Shown in pieces: positions 35,282 to 43,718 of a DNA stretch of 64,000 bases. Source of the DNA: Melioribacter sp. (lineage in GTDB: Bacteria; Bacteroidota; Ignavibacteria; Ignavibacteriales; Melioribacteraceae). The position numbers and the translations under genes are program-made. The notes beneath the pieces were generated by a model. That model did not search any database. It worked only from the letters and a program-made list of their open reading frames with translations, and was not told the origin of the DNA. Each line of letters starts with the position of its first letter. The stretch's first letter is position 1. The stretch spans positions 62,001-126,000 of the forward strand of contig PMDS01000037.1 in assembly GCA_003155655.1 (NCBI GenBank), read 5' to 3'.

Positions 35282-36148
35282 TTATTGATTTAGTATAATT
35301 GGCAGTCCATTTTTACCCGAACCTATAACTACAATTTTACTGTTAGGCGAATTTGCTAATTTTTCCGTTGCTTCAATTCCTTTCCATTGCAAATAATTTT
35401 GACTAATTCCCCTTGCGACTATCTCTTGAAAATCTGCAATACCTTTTGCTTCAATTCTTTTGCGGTCTGCTTCCTGTTCTTCTTTCTTCAAAACGAATTG
35501 CATTTGTTGACTGGCTTGTTCTGCCTGAAGTTTTTGTTCTATTGATGCAGATAGTCCGGCCGGTAAAATTATTTGTCTCATTGGAGCAGATTCAATAGTA
35601 ATTCCACGTGGACCGACTAGTTTTTCCAATTCGTTTTTCATTTCAGATGCTAATTGTTCCCTGGATGCGGTATATAACGCTTTTGCGTCATATCTTGAAG
35701 TCACGCCCCGGACAACAGATCTAAATTGCGGTATTAAAATTATCTCGGCATAATTCTCTCCAACGGATTTGTAAATTTTAGATGCATTTTCAGGGTCAAG
35801 ACTGTAAAGCAAGGTAATTTCAAGTTGAATGCTTAAACCTTCCATGGAAGGAACATTCATTGTTTCTTTAATCTCCTGGGTCTTGATGCTGAATAAAATA
35901 ACATTTGCCATAGGGTTAACCAGGTTAACTCCGGACTTCAAGGTATTATCACTAACATTTCCAAGAAAATCTACAACACCAACAGACCCGGCTGGAACCA
36001 CAGTGAATATTTTATATAACACAAGTAAACCGCCTAATGCAGCACCTAAAATGTACAGCTTTGATTTTAGCGCCAATCCAAGTTTTTTAGAATTATAATA
36101 CATGTAAACAGACCCTGCAATAAGTAATACTGCAATAATGAAAATCAT
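35282..36148 (-). CDS. Prohibitin/SPFH (Band 7) family protein
   Basis: A 288-residue protein with two N-terminal hydrophobic stretches (1-14 and about 29-48), then an SPFH/Band 7 domain: VVPAGSVGVVDFLGNVSD, the middle IQLEITLLYSL, and YTASREQLASEMKNELEKL. A charged helix (QKLQAEQASQQMQFVLKKEEQEADRKRIEAKG) follows. It is predicted to form ring-like membrane scaffolds, as prohibitins and HflK/C do. No protease or partner gene lies next to it. It starts at ATG 36148, divergent from the DUF6600-like gene. Confidence 0.9.
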   Translation of the reverse strand: MIFIIAVLLIAGSVYMYYNSKKLGLALKSKLYILGAALGGLLVLYKIFTVVPAGSVGVVDFLGNVSDNTLKSGVNLVNPMANVILFSIKTQEIKETMNVPSMEGLSIQLEITLLYSLDPENASKIYKSVGENYAEIILIPQFRSVVRGVTSRYDAKALYTASREQLASEMKNELEKLVGPRGITIESAPMRQIILPAGLSASIEQKLQAEQASQQMQFVLKKEEQEADRKRIEAKGIADFQEIVARGISQNYLQWKGIEATEKLANSPNSKIVVIGSGKNGLPIILNQ

Positions 36149-36405
36149 ATTTCCTCCTTTCAGTTTGTTAATTTCGTTTAATCACTTGTGCACAATATAA
36201 CGATTAGGTTGATTATAATTATATATGAATTTGTTGTGACAACACGCACCGGCTCAATTTTAGCGTTAAGGTGAAAAACCCTTTTAACGCTGGTTAAAAT
36301 CTGTTGCTTGTTGAGGAACTAATTTTTAATATAATTGGTAGTAATAGTATTATTCTAGATTGATATTTAGGCTTTTAAACATAAAGTTTAATAGGAGATT
36401 ATTAG
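36149..36405. promoter_or_regulatory. Divergent intergenic region with a palindrome
   Basis: The 257-nt gap between the divergent prohibitin and DUF6600-like genes carries arms AGCGTTAA (36262-36269) and TTAACGCT (36284-36291). This could be an operator or a small hairpin. Nothing else is evident. Confidence 0.4.
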
Positions 36406-37323
36406 ATGAAACGAGCAAATTTGTGCAGTTTATTGCAAATCCTTGCCGGAATTTCCCTTTTTACTATGATAAATATTTTTTTAGCCGGATGTTCAGCTGC
36501 TAGTGATAGCAGTAATGTAAATTATTACCAGGCACCTACAGAATATAATATTGACGATCTTAACCAGTATGGACAATGGATTGAAATCTTTCATTTCGGG
36601 CGTGTTTGGCAACCGTCAGTTGTACAAAATTGGCAGCCATTTCATAATGGGCATTGGATTTATTCTAACGATAACTGGACGTGGGTTTCTTACGAACCTT
36701 TTGGATGGATTGTTTATCATTATGGTTATTGGTATGATGACCAGACCTGGGGATGGGTTTGGATTCCTGAAAATAAAGGATGGTCTCCTGCAACAGTTCA
36801 ATGGCGGCAGTATGATGATTATGTTTCATGGGCTCCATTATCTCCACCAGGTGTAAGTATAAATGAACCATGGGAGGAAAAGGAAGCGCATTATTGGCAT
36901 ACTGTAAATACACATTCCTTTCTTAAAGATAATGTTGGTACTCTTCAGGCAGCCCCTCGTCAATTAGGAAATAATATTAACAAAGAAGGAGTAATTGCTC
37001 AACCACCACAGCCTCAAAATACATTAACACAGCCAAGAATAAGAGATAATAACGGTGAGAGAACGATTAACCGGCAGTCCCCAAATCTGCATGAACTTGA
37101 AACAAGTACAGGGCAAAAAATTAATAATATACCAACTACTAAAGAACCGATTAAAACTCCATCATCCAGCTTACACAGGATAACACTTCCCGACTCTGAA
37201 AGAAAAAGAGTCGAAAATCATCAGCAGGACATAAAAAAGAATGTGCTTGTTCCAAAACAGGTACAAAAAGCTCCTGATAAGAAAAGTGAAAGTAAAGAGG
37301 AAAAGAAGGTTAAAGACAATTAA
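36406..37323 (+). CDS. DUF6600-like lipoprotein with W/Y-rich repeats
   Basis: A 305-residue lipoprotein with signal peptide and lipobox FLAGC29. Residues 45-165 are packed with Trp/Tyr/Gly/His motifs (YGQWIEI, GHWIYSNDNWTWVSY, YGYWYDDQTWGWVWIP, VSWAPLSPPG), the pattern of DUF6600/YXWGXW-repeat proteins. The C-terminal 130 residues are polar, rich in Pro, Asn and Lys, and probably disordered. Function unknown; the family is found in cell envelopes of diverse Gram-negatives. A short lipoprotein gene follows after 7 nt. Confidence 0.8.
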   Translation: MKRANLCSLLQILAGISLFTMINIFLAGCSAASDSSNVNYYQAPTEYNIDDLNQYGQWIEIFHFGRVWQPSVVQNWQPFHNGHWIYSNDNWTWVSYEPFGWIVYHYGYWYDDQTWGWVWIPENKGWSPATVQWRQYDDYVSWAPLSPPGVSINEPWEEKEAHYWHTVNTHSFLKDNVGTLQAAPRQLGNNINKEGVIAQPPQPQNTLTQPRIRDNNGERTINRQSPNLHELETSTGQKINNIPTTKEPIKTPSSSLHRITLPDSERKRVENHQQDIKKNVLVPKQVQKAPDKKSESKEEKKVKDN

Positions 37324-37330
37324 AGAAATT

Positions 37331-37765
37331 ATGAACAAAGGAATAAAATATTTATTTAATCTACTGACTTTCTGGCTTATTTTATTGCTGTATTCTTGTC
37401 AGTTGAAAGATGGTATTAATACTCCCGCTGTAACAAACAGCAATAAAAATGTTCATTACGTTGCCACTATGATAAGTTCTACAAATTCACCAAGTCCTTT
37501 AATCTCATATACAGATCAAACCGGGGGAACAATTCAAGTTCAATTAATGACTCTTGACCTTACACAGAGTATGACTGTTGGTCAAACAGCAAATTTAAGT
37601 GCTACATGTCAGGGTATTTATAGTCCGATAGGTCAGGCATCATCAGCATCAATCGAGTTACAAATATTTGTTAATGATACTCTTAAGGCAGAAGCGCATG
37701 ATCTAAAAACCGATCCGTCTGCAGCAGTAACAGCTTCTTCAACGTGTAGTTATGTAATTAAATAG
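37331..37765 (+). CDS. Small lipoprotein, unknown function
   Basis: A 144-residue protein from the ATG at 37331; an in-frame ATG at 37241 lies inside the previous gene and gives an implausible basic N-terminus. Signal peptide with lipobox LLYSC23, then a Thr/Ser-rich, beta-type mature part with a second Cys pair (ATCQG... and STCSY). No family recognised. It is closely spaced after the DUF6600-like gene, so the two probably share a transcript and location on the envelope. Confidence 0.7.
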   Translation: MNKGIKYLFNLLTFWLILLLYSCQLKDGINTPAVTNSNKNVHYVATMISSTNSPSPLISYTDQTGGTIQVQLMTLDLTQSMTVGQTANLSATCQGIYSPIGQASSASIELQIFVNDTLKAEAHDLKTDPSAAVTASSTCSYVIK

Positions 37766-37770
37766 TATTT

Positions 37771-37794
37771 GTAGGGACAAGTCGAGACTTGTCC
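37771..37794. repeat. Single REP palindrome, GTAGGGAC family
   Basis: GTAG followed by arms GGACAAGTC / GACTTGTCC with centre GA. It lies 5 nt after the lipoprotein gene and 49 nt from the 3' end of the RAYT gene. A half-element of the REPINs listed below. Confidence 0.9.
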
Positions 37795-37842
37795 TCTTTA
37801 TATTTGTATCTATCCCCGTAAATATTCATTCCTCAAATCATT

Positions 37843-38400
37843 TTATATATCCAAATTATCAAGGTCTTTCTCAATTTCCCATTTTAGCGGATTCTGCCGG
37901 ATATATTTCCTTATTTGATATAATTCCTTTTCATTACGTACAACCCTGTCATAAAAAGAACGCTGCCACTTAAAATTTATTAATCCCATTTGATGTATTT
38001 CTTTTGAAGATGTAGTTTTGAAAACACCAATTAATTCCGATAAGGATTTAGTCTTTATTTGTTTTTGTAGGGACAGGTCGCGACCTGTCCCGTTTACATT
38101 TAATTTATTATCGGACGGCTCTAGAGCCGTCCCTACACCAACACTAAAATTATCAATTATCATAATTACATGAACATGATTAGGCATTATAACAAATTCA
38201 TCCAATTCAGTGTAAGAATACCTGTTTGATAGTTCTTTTAGTTTATTTAATACAATGTTGCCGTATGTGTTTAATTGCATCTCACTGTTTTGAATATTTC
38301 CGAAATATTCAATCATTCCATCTGTACAAATTGTAATGAAGTAATAACCGGTTTGTGAATAATCAAATTCTTTTAATCTGTTACGTTTTCGTTGCAGCAT
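37843..38400 (-). CDS. REP-associated tyrosine transposase (RAYT, IS200-like Y1 family)
   Basis: A 185-residue HUH transposase-like protein expected to act on REP hairpins in single-stranded DNA. The N-terminus (RKRNRLKEFDYSQTGYYFITIC) and the metal motif MPNH75VH77VIM are typical. The catalytic Tyr is likely Y166 in KY166IRQNP. Residues about 88-112 (SVGVGTALEPSDNKLNVNGTGRDLSLQ) are not family sequence: they are the translation of a REPIN lying in frame inside the gene at 38067-38136. The protein may tolerate this loop between its two catalytic halves. REPs of the same family sit on both sides. Confidence 0.9.
   Translation of the reverse strand: MLQRKRNRLKEFDYSQTGYYFITICTDGMIEYFGNIQNSEMQLNTYGNIVLNKLKELSNRYSYTELDEFVIMPNHVHVIMIIDNFSVGVGTALEPSDNKLNVNGTGRDLSLQKQIKTKSLSELIGVFKTTSSKEIHQMGLINFKWQRSFYDRVVRNEKELYQIRKYIRQNPLKWEIEKDLDNLDI
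38067..38136. repeat. REPIN inside the RAYT reading frame
   Basis: Two REPs facing each other: arms GGACAGGTC / GACCTGTCC (38067-38091 including the GTAG head) and GGACGGCTC / GAGCCGTCC ending in CTAC (38113-38136), 21 nt apart. The outer ends GTAGGGAC / GTCCCTAC form a larger inverted repeat. The reading frame of the transposase stays open through it. Confidence 0.93.
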
Positions 38401-38422
38401 AAATTAGATTTCCCCAATATTT

Positions 38423-38480
38423 GTAGGGACAGGTCGTGACCTGTCCTAATTATTTCGGACGGCTCGCGAGCCGTCCCTAC
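38423..38480. repeat. REPIN between the RAYT and TPR genes
   Basis: REP doublet: GGACAGGTC / GACCTGTCC (38423-38446) and GGACGGCTC / GAGCCGTCC (38457-38480), with outer GTAGGGAC / GTCCCTAC ends and a 10-nt spacer. It begins 23 nt upstream of the RAYT start codon. Confidence 0.93.
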
Positions 38481-38516
38481 AACCAACCGACAAAATATTA
38501 ATTATTTTTTGTTGCG
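38457..38516. repeat. 60-bp repeat copy 1: REP half plus TPR gene 3' end
   Basis: The second REP of the doublet plus 36 nt that encode the last codons and stop of the TPR gene. The 36-nt tail recurs at 39970-40005 with 32 of 36 positions identical, again directly next to a REP. Confidence 0.85.
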
Positions 38517-39773
38517 CCAGGCTTCAATTTTATCAATTAATGCAAAAATAAAATCTTTCTTTTCCTGCAATGTGTTCTCATGATATCTAGAATTAAGCCC
38601 CCTCTTAATTTCTTCGAAAGACCAGTTTATTATCGAGGAATCATTATTTACGATGGTTTTTATCTTTTCAAAATATTCCTCTATTGTTTTGCTGTTTGTA
38701 TTATTCAAAATAGAATATAATAATTCTAAAAAATACAAACCAAATTTATCTTTATTCTTAGATTCTAGTTTATTCAATTCGTTTAATAAAATAATGCTTT
38801 CTTCTAAATTATTTGAACATATCAGCGCTTCTGTTTTATTTATTCTTGCATCAACATCATTTGGTTCAAGTTCTATCATTTTATTACAATCAGCTATTGC
38901 CAATTCATACATTTCTAATTTAAAATAAGCATAACCACGATTATTATACGCAGCGTAATTGAATAAATCTAAAGCTATTGCGTTTGTATAATATTCAATA
39001 GCTCTTTTATTATTCTTTTCTTTACTGAAAGAATAGCCTAATTGGAAATAAATCGTTGATAATTGGTCTTTATTTAAATGAACAAATTTGTTTTTCAGCA
39101 TTTCTTCATAACTCTTAATCACTTCAGCATATTTATGTGAATAAAATAATTCACTTGTTTGTGCGATGGATTTCTCTATATCACTTGAAGCTGTATTTTC
39201 AATGACCTTTTTGGCAAGCTCTTTGCCTTTTTCAGCTATTTCGGGTGTGGGTTTTTCACGAGGTAAATTCATTAATTCTGAAAAGTTTTCTTTAGCTGTT
39301 TTTTTCAAATCATTTATCTCATTAGCATCAACTCTTGCTTTTTCTTTAATGGCAATCACTTCCTTAACAAACAAATCTTTCTGAATATTTAAATAGCTTT
39401 CATAAAGTTTTATAAAATCATCTATCCGTTTTTTGGATTTTTCAACTTCATCATCAATTCGCTTAGCATATCTGAAGCCCAGAATTCCTAATCCAATTGG
39501 TACACCTACGCCGAAAAGCGTTACCACTATTCCCAAAATATTAAGCCACCAAGCAACTTGGTCCTTCTGATATAATAAATTCTCTTTCTTCAATTCGTAT
39601 TTTTCTTCTAATTCTTTTTTAGTCTTTTCTAATTCTTGCTCAGCATTCTTCTGCTTTTCTTCAAGAAGCAAGAGTCTTTCATTAACGGTTTTGTTATTTG
39701 AACTGTTGTTTTGTGCAGGAATGGATATAGTAATACAAATGCATACGATAAATGATGCCAAATACTTTTTCAT
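38502..39773 (-). CDS. TPR-repeat protein with signal peptide and coiled coil
   Basis: A 423-residue protein. Signal peptide at 1-20 (cleavage near IPA/QN), a coiled coil at about 28-70 (NERLLLLEEKQKNAEQELEK and on), and a membrane helix at about 75-103 (WWLNILGIVVTLFGVGVPIG). A polar stretch and then at least three TPR units follow (YAEVIKSYEEML, RAIEYYTNAIALDLFNYAAY, LAIADCNKMIELEPNDVDAR). TPRs bind other proteins; the partner is unknown. The gene sits between two REPINs, and its last codons lie in a repeated segment, suggesting that it moved or was rearranged with them. Confidence 0.8.
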   Translation of the reverse strand: MKKYLASFIVCICITISIPAQNNSSNNKTVNERLLLLEEKQKNAEQELEKTKKELEEKYELKKENLLYQKDQVAWWLNILGIVVTLFGVGVPIGLGILGFRYAKRIDDEVEKSKKRIDDFIKLYESYLNIQKDLFVKEVIAIKEKARVDANEINDLKKTAKENFSELMNLPREKPTPEIAEKGKELAKKVIENTASSDIEKSIAQTSELFYSHKYAEVIKSYEEMLKNKFVHLNKDQLSTIYFQLGYSFSKEKNNKRAIEYYTNAIALDLFNYAAYNNRGYAYFKLEMYELAIADCNKMIELEPNDVDARINKTEALICSNNLEESIILLNELNKLESKNKDKFGLYFLELLYSILNNTNSKTIEEYFEKIKTIVNNDSSIINWSFEEIKRGLNSRYHENTLQEKKDFIFALIDKIEAWRNKK

Positions 39774-39884
39774 ATTTATTTATTAATTTGTTAAAAGTTT
39801 GCCACATCAAGAAAAGGAAGAATGGAACCCGTACAATATATATTCAACCTAACTAAATTTTTACAATAATCAAACACATGGTTT

Positions 39885-39969
39885 GTAGGGACAGGTCGCG
39901 ACCTGTCCCTGTTTTTAAAAATTACTTTTTTACTCCAACTTTCTGGGACAACTCTCGAGTTGTCCCTAC
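39885..39969. repeat. REPIN between the TPR and nucleoside phosphorylase genes
   Basis: REP doublet: GGACAGGTC / GACCTGTCC (39885-39908) and GGACAACTC / GAGTTGTCC (39946-39969), 37 nt apart, with outer GTAGGGAC / GTCCCTAC ends. Confidence 0.92.
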
Positions 39970-40005
39970 AACCAACATATAAAATGTTAATTATTTTTTG
40001 TTGCG
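39946..40005. repeat. 60-bp repeat copy 2: REP half plus copied TPR gene tail
   Basis: REP followed by a 36-nt tail that matches the end of the TPR coding sequence (reading R-N-K-K-stop on the minus strand), now stranded 7 nt beyond the stop codon of the nucleoside phosphorylase gene. Confidence 0.85.
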
Positions 40006-40011
40006 TCTCAT

Positions 40012-41316
40012 CTACATCAAAATCGATTTTATCATTTTCACTGGCGGAACTTTCTGACTGGAAATTTTAATTGCATTCAATAATTTATTTTTAACCTCGT
40101 CAACTTTTTCTGCTTTATCAGTAAAAATTTCTGCAATCACTTCACCTTTTTTAACTCTTTTACCAATCTTTGGATAGAAAATAATTCCTGCCTTTGGATC
40201 AATCGTATCATCCATTCTAAGCCTTCCCGCACCAAGTTCAAGAGACGCCATGCCAATTTCATAATTATCGATTAACTGCACATATCCGTTCTTTTCTGCT
40301 AATAATTTCTCCTGAATGTTCGATTTTGGATATTTCTCTAAGTCCTTTATAAATGTAACATCTCCATACTGCAGCTCAACAATCTCAAGAAACTTTTCAA
40401 AAGCCTTCCCGTTATTAATCATTTCTTGAGATATTTTAATTCCCTCTTTGATTGTTTTTGCTTTCCCGCCAAGAAACAACATAGCGCCGGAAAGATTAAG
40501 TGTAACCTCTAGAAGGTCATCTACTTTCTCTCCAAGTAAAACTTTTACTGTCTCATAAATCTCCAGCCAGTTGCCGATATAATTTCCAAGAGGCTGATTC
40601 ATGTCGGTAATAAACCCAATTACTTTCTTATCAAACGATTTAGCAGTATTGATAAGAGATTGAGCAAGCTCTTTTGCGTCTTTTGTCTTGCGCATAAAAG
40701 CACCCGATCCGGTTTTTATATCAAGCACAAGTCCGTCAATACCCTCAGCCAGCTTTTTACTCATTATGCTTGCTGTAATAAGCGGAATTGATTCAACAGT
40801 TGCCGTAACATCTCTAAGTGCGTAAATTAACTTATCAGCCGGTGCAATTTCTTTAGTCTGCCCGATAAGAACTGCCCCGCATTTTTGTAAAACGTACTTA
40901 TATCTTTCAAGATAAAGATCGGTTCTGAATCCCGGAATTGATTCAAGTTTATCAAGAGTTCCGCCGGTATGTCCAAGTCCGCGTCCGCTTATCATTGGCA
41001 CTTTAATTCCTGCTGCCGCTACAATTGGCGCGAGAATTAATGAGGTTTTATCGCCTACCCCGCCGGTTGAATGCTTATCAATTTTAACTCCTTCTATAGA
41101 GGATAAATCAAGCACTTCACCGCTGTATAACATCGATTTAGTAAGAGCAGAGGTCTCTTGTTTGTTTAATCCTTTTATAAATGCAGCCATTAAAAATGCA
41201 GCCACCTGGTAGTCTGGAATTTTCCCTTGTATAAAATCAGTAATCAAAAAATTAATTTCTTCGAATGATAAAACGCTCCCGTCGCGTTTTTTTCTGATAA
41301 GTTCTGATATATTCAT
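40012..41316 (-). CDS. Thymidine/pyrimidine-nucleoside phosphorylase
   Basis: A 434-residue phosphorylase that cleaves thymidine, uridine or deoxyuridine with phosphate to base and (deoxy)ribose 1-phosphate. The family signature is clear: DKHSTGGVGDKTSLILAP and SGRGLGHTGGTLDKLESI. Further matches are VLDIKTGSGAFM and the C-terminal domain with DPKAGIIFYPKIGKRVKKGE. DeoA and Pdp cannot be separated by eye. A strong AGGAG ribosome-binding site precedes the ATG at 41316. A hexamer tract at 41333-41366 lies in the divergent gap to pepT. Confidence 0.94.
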   Translation of the reverse strand: MNISELIRKKRDGSVLSFEEINFLITDFIQGKIPDYQVAAFLMAAFIKGLNKQETSALTKSMLYSGEVLDLSSIEGVKIDKHSTGGVGDKTSLILAPIVAAAGIKVPMISGRGLGHTGGTLDKLESIPGFRTDLYLERYKYVLQKCGAVLIGQTKEIAPADKLIYALRDVTATVESIPLITASIMSKKLAEGIDGLVLDIKTGSGAFMRKTKDAKELAQSLINTAKSFDKKVIGFITDMNQPLGNYIGNWLEIYETVKVLLGEKVDDLLEVTLNLSGAMLFLGGKAKTIKEGIKISQEMINNGKAFEKFLEIVELQYGDVTFIKDLEKYPKSNIQEKLLAEKNGYVQLIDNYEIGMASLELGAGRLRMDDTIDPKAGIIFYPKIGKRVKKGEVIAEIFTDKAEKVDEVKNKLLNAIKISSQKVPPVKMIKSILM

Positions 41317-41332
41317 AACACACTCCTTGGTA

Positions 41333-41366
41333 TAAGAGTAAGATTAAGATTATGAGTAAGATTCAT
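41333..41366. repeat. TAAGAN hexamer tract
   Basis: About five units of TAAGA(G/T) in the divergent gap upstream of the nucleoside phosphorylase and pepT genes. Confidence 0.7.
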
Positions 41367-41469
41367 TAAAATTCAAAAGCTAATAACTGCCCGCTTAACA
41401 TTGAAACTCACTATAAATTTCTATTAACTTTCCCACACAAATAATCATTTTAAATGAAATGAGGCAAAA

Positions 41470-42720
41470 ATGTTTGAACCAAATTACAAATTTACTTGCG
41501 TTGAACGCTTCCTAAAATACGTAAAATATGATACTCAATCGAATGAGGATTCAACTACTTTTCCAAGTGACCCGAAACAAATAGAACTTAGCAAAGCCCT
41601 TGTAGATGAGTTAAAGCAGATTGGTTTGAATGACGCCGTACTTGATCAGTATGGATATGTAATGGCAACACTTCCTTCAAATACAAATAAAGATGTTCCG
41701 GTAATTGGATTTATTTCTCACGTTGATACAAGCCCTGCTGTAACAGGAGCAAATGTAAATCCGGTGATTCATAAAAATTATCAGGGAGGGGACATTGTTC
41801 TACCCAAGGATTCAACAAAGGTAATTGATGCTGCCGGCAACCCCGAATTAAAATCCCTCATAGGATTTGATATTATTACTACCGACGGAACAACATTGCT
41901 GGGCGCAGATGATAAAGCAGGCATCGCAGAAATTATGGATGCTGTTAATTACTTGATTACACACCCCGAAGTAAAACACGGAATTATCAGAATCTGCTTT
42001 ACTCCGGATGAGGAAGTCGGCCGTGGCACAGAAAAATTTGATGTAAAGAAATATGGCGCACAATATGCATATACAATTGACGGCTCAACCCGGGGCGAGG
42101 TTGAAACAGAAACATTCAGTGCCGATGCAGTTACAATCAAGTTCAATGGAAAGAACGTTCACCCCGGCTATGCAAAAGGAAAAATGGTTAATGCAATAAA
42201 AATTGCTGCACATTTTTTAGAAAGTCTCCCAAAGAAAAATCTATCACCGGAAACTACTGATAAACGTGAGGGGTACGTTCATCCGACACAGGTGAATGGA
42301 AATGAAACTCAGACTGTTATCAAATTTATTATCCGGGATTTTGATGCAAGAAAGCTCAGCGAGTATGAAGAGCTACTGAATGATCTATGCAAGAAAACAG
42401 TGAAACAATTTCCGGGCTCAACTTTCGATTTTGAGGTATTTGAACAATATAGAAATATGAAATATGTGCTTGATCAACATCCCCAGGTTGAAGCTTATGC
42501 AATAGAAGCTCTCAATCGTCTTGGTATTAAGCCAATTAATTCAGCAATACGCGGCGGAACAGACGGTTCCCGCTTAAGCTATATGGGATTGCCAACTCCA
42601 AATCTATTTGCAGGAGGCCATAATTTTCATGCAATAACAGAGTACGTCGCTATTCAGGATATGGAAGCTGCTGTTAAAATGATTGTTACTGTTGCACAAG
42701 TCTGGGAAGAGAAATCGTAA
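41470..42720 (+). CDS. pepT: Peptidase T (tripeptidase)
   Basis: A 416-residue M20-family zinc aminopeptidase that removes the N-terminal residue from tripeptides in the cytoplasm. Metal-site motifs: SHVDTSPA (first His), GADDKAGIAEIMDAV (bridging Asp), FTPDEEVGRGTEKFD (catalytic and metal Glu), IDGS (metal Asp) and AGGHNFHAITEYV (last His). Length and start (FERFLKYVKYDTQS-like) match PepT. Monocistronic by spacing; a CDF transporter gene follows 96 nt later. Confidence 0.95.
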   Translation: MFEPNYKFTCVERFLKYVKYDTQSNEDSTTFPSDPKQIELSKALVDELKQIGLNDAVLDQYGYVMATLPSNTNKDVPVIGFISHVDTSPAVTGANVNPVIHKNYQGGDIVLPKDSTKVIDAAGNPELKSLIGFDIITTDGTTLLGADDKAGIAEIMDAVNYLITHPEVKHGIIRICFTPDEEVGRGTEKFDVKKYGAQYAYTIDGSTRGEVETETFSADAVTIKFNGKNVHPGYAKGKMVNAIKIAAHFLESLPKKNLSPETTDKREGYVHPTQVNGNETQTVIKFIIRDFDARKLSEYEELLNDLCKKTVKQFPGSTFDFEVFEQYRNMKYVLDQHPQVEAYAIEALNRLGIKPINSAIRGGTDGSRLSYMGLPTPNLFAGGHNFHAITEYVAIQDMEAAVKMIVTVAQVWEEKS

Positions 42721-42816
42721 GGAAGGAAAGATTGAAAGATGAAAAGAAAAAAAATGAAAATATCCAAAACCTGGGCGCAGTTAGATATTCTTCATTTTGG
42801 AGATTGATACTGACAA

Positions 42817-43668
42817 ATGCCTCATAGACTAAAACGTGCAGCCGATGTTGCGCTTGTAATAAATATTTTTCTTTTTGTAATTAAAGCTATTGTTGGATAT
42901 TTATCTAATTCTATTGCTGTAATTTCCGAGGCATTAAATTCCCTTACGGATATTCTTTCTTCAATTGGAATCAAATATGCTGTTAAAATCTCACACGAAA
43001 AGCCGGATTCAAAACATCAGTTCGGTCATAGCGCAGCACAGCCAATTGCAGCTTTTATTCTTTCAGTTTTTGCTTTTGTTGTTGGAATAAATATAATTGA
43101 GGAATCCGTTAAACGTCTAATCCAGCCGCAGGCAATTGATACAATTCCTGCCGTTTATGTTGTATTAATAATTACAATCATCATTAAGATAGCATTAAAC
43201 CGGTACCAGGTACAGATTGGAAGAATATTCAAAAGCCCTGCAATCCGCGCTGCATCAGTAGACAGTATTAATGATGTCTTAGCTTCATCAATTGCGCTGG
43301 TTGGTGTTATAGGCGCTGCGTTCAATTTGAAGTCTATTGACAGTATTGCCGGAATTATGGTTGCAATGTTTATTTTTAAGACCGGTTACGAGGTTGCCCG
43401 CGAAAATCTGGATTACTTAATGGGGCGCTCTGCTGACCCGGAGTTCGACGAAAACATAAAAAAAATTGCTTTGGAAATCAATGGGGTGAAAGGAATTAAT
43501 GATTTACGTTCACACTATGTCGGCAACAAATTTCATATAGAAATTCATATTGAAGTTGACCGCGACAGCGCGACTTCAAAGACCCACGACATCGGCAACG
43601 AGGTAAGATTTACTCTTGAGAAAATTGATGAGGTTCAAAAAGTATTTGTTCATGTAGATCCGGTTTGA
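42817..43668 (+). CDS. Cation diffusion facilitator family metal exporter
   Basis: A 283-residue CDF protein with six membrane helices (first at about 10-30) and a C-terminal ferredoxin-like cytoplasmic domain (HYVGNKFHIEIHIEVD). The transport site residues appear as NSLTD in helix 2 (NxxxD) and DSIND in helix 5 (DxxxD). Zinc exporters usually have HxxxD or DxxxD with a His in helix 5; DxxxD in helix 5 is typical of the Mn/Fe group, so manganese or iron is the better guess (inference). Start ATG at 42817. Confidence 0.88.
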   Translation: MPHRLKRAADVALVINIFLFVIKAIVGYLSNSIAVISEALNSLTDILSSIGIKYAVKISHEKPDSKHQFGHSAAQPIAAFILSVFAFVVGINIIEESVKRLIQPQAIDTIPAVYVVLIITIIIKIALNRYQVQIGRIFKSPAIRAASVDSINDVLASSIALVGVIGAAFNLKSIDSIAGIMVAMFIFKTGYEVARENLDYLMGRSADPEFDENIKKIALEINGVKGINDLRSHYVGNKFHIEIHIEVDRDSATSKTHDIGNEVRFTLEKIDEVQKVFVHVDPV

Positions 43669-43718
43669 TGATTGACAAAAAAAATAAATTTACTTGACAG
43701 TTAAAAACGAGCAGAGCA

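Noticed and set aside
42739-42816. Tiny plus-strand ORF of about 22 codons between pepT and the CDF gene
   Set aside because: No ribosome-binding site, Lys-rich start from an A-run, no distinctive composition.
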